Of a DNA stretch of 8,774 nucleotides, positions 6,364 through 8,774 are shown piece after piece; the stretch's first letter is position 1; the number at the start of each line of letters is the position of its first letter. Under the pieces are notes generated by a model. The model saw only the letters and a program-made list of their open reading frames with translations, made no database searches and was not told the DNA's origin. The DNA comes from JBOHBN01 sp050698355. GTDB lineage: Bacteria > Actinomycetota > Actinomycetes > Streptosporangiales > WHST01. Position numbers and translations under genes: made by a program. Location: assembly GCA_050698355.1 (NCBI GenBank), contig JBOHBN010000289.1, positions 1 through 8,774 of the forward strand, written 5' to 3'.

Positions 6364-6378
6364 AGGAGAAATGCCGTG
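6364..6378 (+). promoter_or_regulatory. Ribosome binding site fixing the GTG start of the NmrA-like gene
   Basis: AGGAG at 6364-6368 is 7 bases before GTG 6376, a normal distance. An ATG at 6371 is out of frame, only 2 bases from the Shine-Dalgarno, and ends after two codons (TGA 6377-6379), overlapping the GTG. Confidence 0.75.
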
Positions 6379-7269
6379 ATCGTCGTCACCGCCCCCACCG
6401 GGAACATCGGACACCAGGTTCTCGACAACGTCCTCGCCGCCGATCGGCCGATGCGCGTCGTCGTGCGCGACCCGGCCAAGCTGCCCACCCACACCCGCGA
6501 CCGGGTCGAGGTCGTGGCGGGCTCGCACGGCGATCCGGAGGTCGTCGCCCGCGCGCTCGACGGCGCCGATGCGCTGTTCTGGCTGAGTCCGGGCAACGCC
6601 CACGCCGCCGGCGTCGAGGAGAACTACGTCGGATTCACGCGGCCAGCCGCCGAGGCCCTACGCGACGGCGGTGTCAAGCGCGTCGTGGACGTCAGCACGC
6701 TGGGCCGCGGCACCCCGTACGCCGACCGTGCCGGAAACGCGACCGCGTCGCTGGCCATGGACGACCTGATCACCGGCACCGGCGTTGCGTTCCGCGCGCT
6801 GGCGAATGCCTCATTCATCGACAACATGCTGCGGCAGGCCCGGGTCATCAAGGAACAGGGCACGTTCTTCGGCACCGTCTCCCCCGACCTTAAGCTGCCG
6901 ACGGTCGCCACCCGCGACATCGCCGCAGTGGCAGCCCGCCTGCTGCTCGACACCACCTGGACCGGCCAGGATGAGGTCCCGCTGCTCGGGCCGGAGGATC
7001 TGTCCCACAACGACATGGCCGCCGTGGTCTCCGAGGTACTCGCGGCCCCGGTCACGTACCAGCGGATCCCACCGCAGGCGCTCAAAGACCAACTCACCGG
7101 CCTCGGCGCGTCCGAGGCCATCGCCCAGGCCATGCTGGACATGCTGACGGCCGCCGATAACGGCCTGTACGCCGGCGTCACCCGGACCCCACAGCACGCC
7201 ATCGACACCCCCACCACCTTCCGGCAGTGGTGCGAGGACACCCTCAAGCCCGCGGTGCAGACCGCCTGA
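6376..7269 (+). CDS. NmrA-like NAD(P)-binding protein (atypical SDR)
   Basis: A 297-residue Rossmann-fold protein of the atypical short-chain dehydrogenase group. Residues 1-18 carry the nucleotide-binding pattern VVTAPTGNIGHQVLDNVL (T-x-x-T-G-x-x-G), followed by RVVVRDPAKL (27-36), typical of NmrA/HSCARG proteins. Later features are KRVVDVSTLGRG (101-112), the conserved NASFIDNMLRQ (144-154) and VATRDIAAVAARLLL (177-191), the usual NmrA substrate-side region. The classical YxxxK catalytic pair is not evident, so the protein may be a redox sensor or act on quinones; members include NADPH:quinone reductases such as QorB and azoreductase-like proteins. GTG 6376 is the start because AGGAG is 7 bases upstream and it places the first beta strand at the N-terminus. 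It is divergent from TetR-3, its likely regulator. Confidence 0.92.
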   Translation: MIVVTAPTGNIGHQVLDNVLAADRPMRVVVRDPAKLPTHTRDRVEVVAGSHGDPEVVARALDGADALFWLSPGNAHAAGVEENYVGFTRPAAEALRDGGVKRVVDVSTLGRGTPYADRAGNATASLAMDDLITGTGVAFRALANASFIDNMLRQARVIKEQGTFFGTVSPDLKLPTVATRDIAAVAARLLLDTTWTGQDEVPLLGPEDLSHNDMAAVVSEVLAAPVTYQRIPPQALKDQLTGLGASEAIAQAMLDMLTAADNGLYAGVTRTPQHAIDTPTTFRQWCEDTLKPAVQTA

Positions 7270-7276
7270 GACCGAG

Positions 7277-7331
7277 TGTTGCGACGGGGGAAGTGTCCGA
7301 CACTGACCCTTGAGACCCACCTGCCGCAACA
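7277..7331. terminator. Nested inverted repeats after the NmrA-like gene
   Basis: An outer pair TGTTGCG (7277-7283)/CGCAACA (7325-7331) encloses a perfect palindrome AGTGTC-C-GACACT (7292-7304). Position right after the NmrA-like stop codon suggests termination for the outer pair. The inner palindrome has a one-base centre and cannot loop well, so it looks more like a protein-binding site. Confidence 0.35.
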
Positions 7332-7355
7332 TCTACCAGCCGTTTAGTAGATTCA
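7331..7355. promoter_or_regulatory. Shared operator-like motif upstream of the ferredoxin remnant
   Basis: The core ACCAGCCGTTTAGT (7335-7348) with flanks matches 18 of 25 bases of 8741-8765, upstream of the P450. It lies about 40 bases before GTG 7396. The form ACC-R-G-Y-CGTTT-R-GT looks like a TetR-type operator half-symmetry; the cognate regulator is not identified. Confidence 0.5.
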
Positions 7356-7395
7356 CCGGTGTAGCACCTCAACGAGACCAACGTCGGAGATTCGG

Positions 7396-7469
7396 GTGCA
7401 CATCGATCGCGCGACATGCGAGCAGTACGGAGCATGCAGCTCGTCGCACCGGGCGCGTTCGAGCTGGGC
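7396..7469 (+). pseudogene. Frameshifted, truncated 3Fe-4S ferredoxin gene
   Basis: GTG 7396 with GGAGA 5 bases upstream starts VHIDRATCEQYGAC (7396-7437), the N-terminal cluster motif of actinobacterial P450-associated ferredoxins. The expected continuation appears in another frame: LVAPGAFELG (7440-7469). In the family the second cysteine is followed five residues later by proline and then F. Adding one base after TGC 7435-7437 gives exactly C-x-LVAPGAF, so a single-base deletion explains the break. The third cluster cysteine (the usual C-P near the C-terminus) is not found; the sequence past 7469 loses similarity and runs into the opposite-strand end of the P450. The product would be non-functional. 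A sequencing error could explain the frameshift but not the missing C-terminal half. Confidence 0.72.
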
Positions 7470-7502
7470 CGGCGACGAACCTGCCAACCAACCGCCCACC
7501 AA

Positions 7503-8717
7503 TCACACAGGCGTGAATTCGAGTAGCAAATTCGTCGGCGCCCTGGTGAAAACGCCCTCTTCTACGGGGTTGAAACCCTCGCTGTAGCGAATATCCCGCA
7601 TTGCGTCCAGCAGTTGTCCGGTCCCGGCCTCGACCTCGGTCTTGGCTAGCATCGAACCGACGCAGAAATGCCTGCCGAGGCAGAACGCCGTGTGATTCGC
7701 GCCTGCGGAGAACGCCCGGGTGAGATCGAGGTCCTCGCGGAAGATATTGAATGTATCGGGATCGGAGTATTTCCGCGGGTCCCGGTTCGCCGCCGAGATC
7801 AGGCAGGTGACGGTGCGACCCGCGCCGAGCAGGCCGCCGGAGAGTTCCACGTCCTCCTTGGGTTGCCGCATGATCATGTGTACAGGCGGCGAGAAGCGCA
7901 GCGTCTCGGCGAATACCCGAGGGATCAGGCTGCGGTCGTCACGAACTGCCGCCATCTGCTCGGGGTGCTCGACGAGATTCTTGAACACACTCGCCATCGC
8001 CTTGTCAGTCGTTTCTCCACCAGCAGTGAGAAGCAGGCTGCAGAACGCCTTGATCTCGTGGTCGGTCATCCTCAACCCGTCGATCTCCGCAGTGCACAGC
8101 GTGCTGAGCAGATCATCGCCGGGATGCTCCCGCCGCTCCTGAATCAGCGGAATCATATAGTTCTCGAACTCATCCTTGGTCTGCTGACCTCTCGCCATGA
8201 CGTCAGGGTCCTGAGCCAGGTTCGACAGGAACGCCATGATCGAGCTGTACCAACCGTGGAACCTGTCATGATCCTTTTTCGGCAACGCCAGCATATCCAC
8301 GATCACGTTGATCGGGAAGCGCGTGGCGAACTGGTCGACCAGGTTTACGTGGCCTTCGTACCGGAACCTGTCGATCAGCTCACGAGCATTCTTTTCGATG
8401 ACCGGCACGAACTTCTCGGCGAGGTCGCGCCCACGGAACGCGGGCCCGACCAGGGACCGGTGGGTGGAATGCTCACGACCCCCCATCTGCAGGATTGTGC
8501 GTCCGTGTACCGGCTCAAGCTGCCAGCTGTAGTTCTCACTGGTGAAGATCGCATCCTTGAATGCCCGCTCGACATCCTCGTAACGACTGATCACGTAGCT
8601 CTGAGTCTGCTCGTGCCAGATCAGCGGGAACTCCTCACGCATCTTCTGGTACGCCGAGTACGGATCCGCCGCGAACTCCGGCGACAGAATGTCCGGGGCT
8701 GCAGTACTCGCGGCCAT
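7503..8717 (-). CDS. Cytochrome P450 monooxygenase
   Basis: A 404-residue soluble bacterial P450 without membrane anchor. It would use electrons from a ferredoxin or a similar partner to insert one oxygen atom into an unknown substrate. Landmarks: helix C region REHSTHRSLVGPAF (81-94); I helix LLLTAGGETTD (228-238) with the acid-Thr-Thr oxygen-activation motif; K helix ETLRFSPP (271-278) with E271 and R274; NRDPRKYSDPDTFNIFRED (311-329); heme loop FCLGRHFCVG (345-354) with thiolate ligand C352. The heme loop keeps F-x2-G-x-H-x-C-x-G but has an extra cysteine (C346) and V where L is usual. Length is normal. ATG 8717 has AAGGAG about 10 bases upstream. Sampled lines are about 58-65% GC, below the about 73% seen in the aldo/keto reductase. 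The CYP family number cannot be assigned by eye. Confidence 0.96.
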   Translation of the reverse strand: MAASTAAPDILSPEFAADPYSAYQKMREEFPLIWHEQTQSYVISRYEDVERAFKDAIFTSENYSWQLEPVHGRTILQMGGREHSTHRSLVGPAFRGRDLAEKFVPVIEKNARELIDRFRYEGHVNLVDQFATRFPINVIVDMLALPKKDHDRFHGWYSSIMAFLSNLAQDPDVMARGQQTKDEFENYMIPLIQERREHPGDDLLSTLCTAEIDGLRMTDHEIKAFCSLLLTAGGETTDKAMASVFKNLVEHPEQMAAVRDDRSLIPRVFAETLRFSPPVHMIMRQPKEDVELSGGLLGAGRTVTCLISAANRDPRKYSDPDTFNIFREDLDLTRAFSAGANHTAFCLGRHFCVGSMLAKTEVEAGTGQLLDAMRDIRYSEGFNPVEEGVFTRAPTNLLLEFTPV

Positions 8718-8740
8718 CAGCCCTTGTCTCCTTGCAGGTT

Positions 8741-8765
8741 ACCTACCGGTCGTTTGGTGTATTGA
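8741..8765. promoter_or_regulatory. Shared operator-like motif upstream of the P450
   Basis: The core ACCGGTCGTTTGGT (8745-8758) has partial dyad symmetry (ACC-N3-CG-N3-GGT) and lies about 25 bases before the P450 start codon. It is the partner of 7331-7355 (18 of 25 identical), implying common control of the P450 and the ferredoxin remnant. The -35 region may lie beyond the window edge. Confidence 0.5.
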
Positions 8766-8774
8766 ATGTAACAC

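Noticed and set aside
7437..7466. Inverted repeat CAGCTCG/CGAGCTG inside the ferredoxin remnant
   Set aside because: Seven-base arms within former coding DNA are expected by chance at this GC content.
7668..8765. Long plus-strand open frame of 365 codons opposite the P450
   Set aside because: It is an antisense shadow: Arg/Glu-rich, no domain, and fully covered by a P450 with every catalytic motif.
1..8774. tRNA, rRNA, CRISPR array, riboswitch or phage attachment site
   Set aside because: No cloverleaf, regularly spaced direct repeats, or known conserved RNA element was seen on either strand by reading; covariance-model scans were not possible.

Overview
The window is high-GC DNA with GTG and ATG starts, purine-rich ribosome binding sites, an abundance of TetR-family regulators and a soluble-type cytochrome P450. 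This points to a mycolic-acid actinobacterium (Nocardia, Rhodococcus, Gordonia or Mycobacterium type). The genus cannot be fixed from the sequence alone.

Layout. Bases 1-183 hold the 3'-truncated remainder of an unrecognised plus-strand gene, cut by an IS66-family insertion sequence at about 184-1746. The IS has imperfect 17-bp terminal inverted repeats and one minus-strand transposase. Bases 1747-2068 contain no intact gene: there is a coding-like but frame-broken minus-strand stretch and a very strong hairpin at 1985-2033.

From 2069 to 7269 there are three consecutive divergent pairs, each a TetR regulator back to back with an NAD(P)H oxidoreductase. They are a zinc-independent MDR/quinone-type reductase (-) with TetR-1 (+); TetR-2 (-) with an aldo/keto reductase (+); and TetR-3 (-) with an NmrA-like NAD(P)-binding protein (+). 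Each shared promoter region carries palindromic operator candidates. The first two regions each carry two sites with centres 32 bp apart, about three helical turns. The simplest reading is three self-regulated, inducer-responsive redox or detoxification modules; no inducer or substrate can be named.

Bases 7270-8774 hold an intact cytochrome P450 on the minus strand. Facing it is a frameshifted, truncated remnant of a 3Fe-4S ferredoxin gene on the plus strand. A conserved motif of about 25 bp lies upstream of both, suggesting that both were once controlled by the same regulator.

No tRNA, rRNA, CRISPR array or phage gene was recognised. I found no clear evidence of an entirely new system. The most notable points are the broken ferredoxin with its shared operator, the run of three TetR/oxidoreductase pairs with matching operator geometry, and the IS66 insertion without a visible target duplication.
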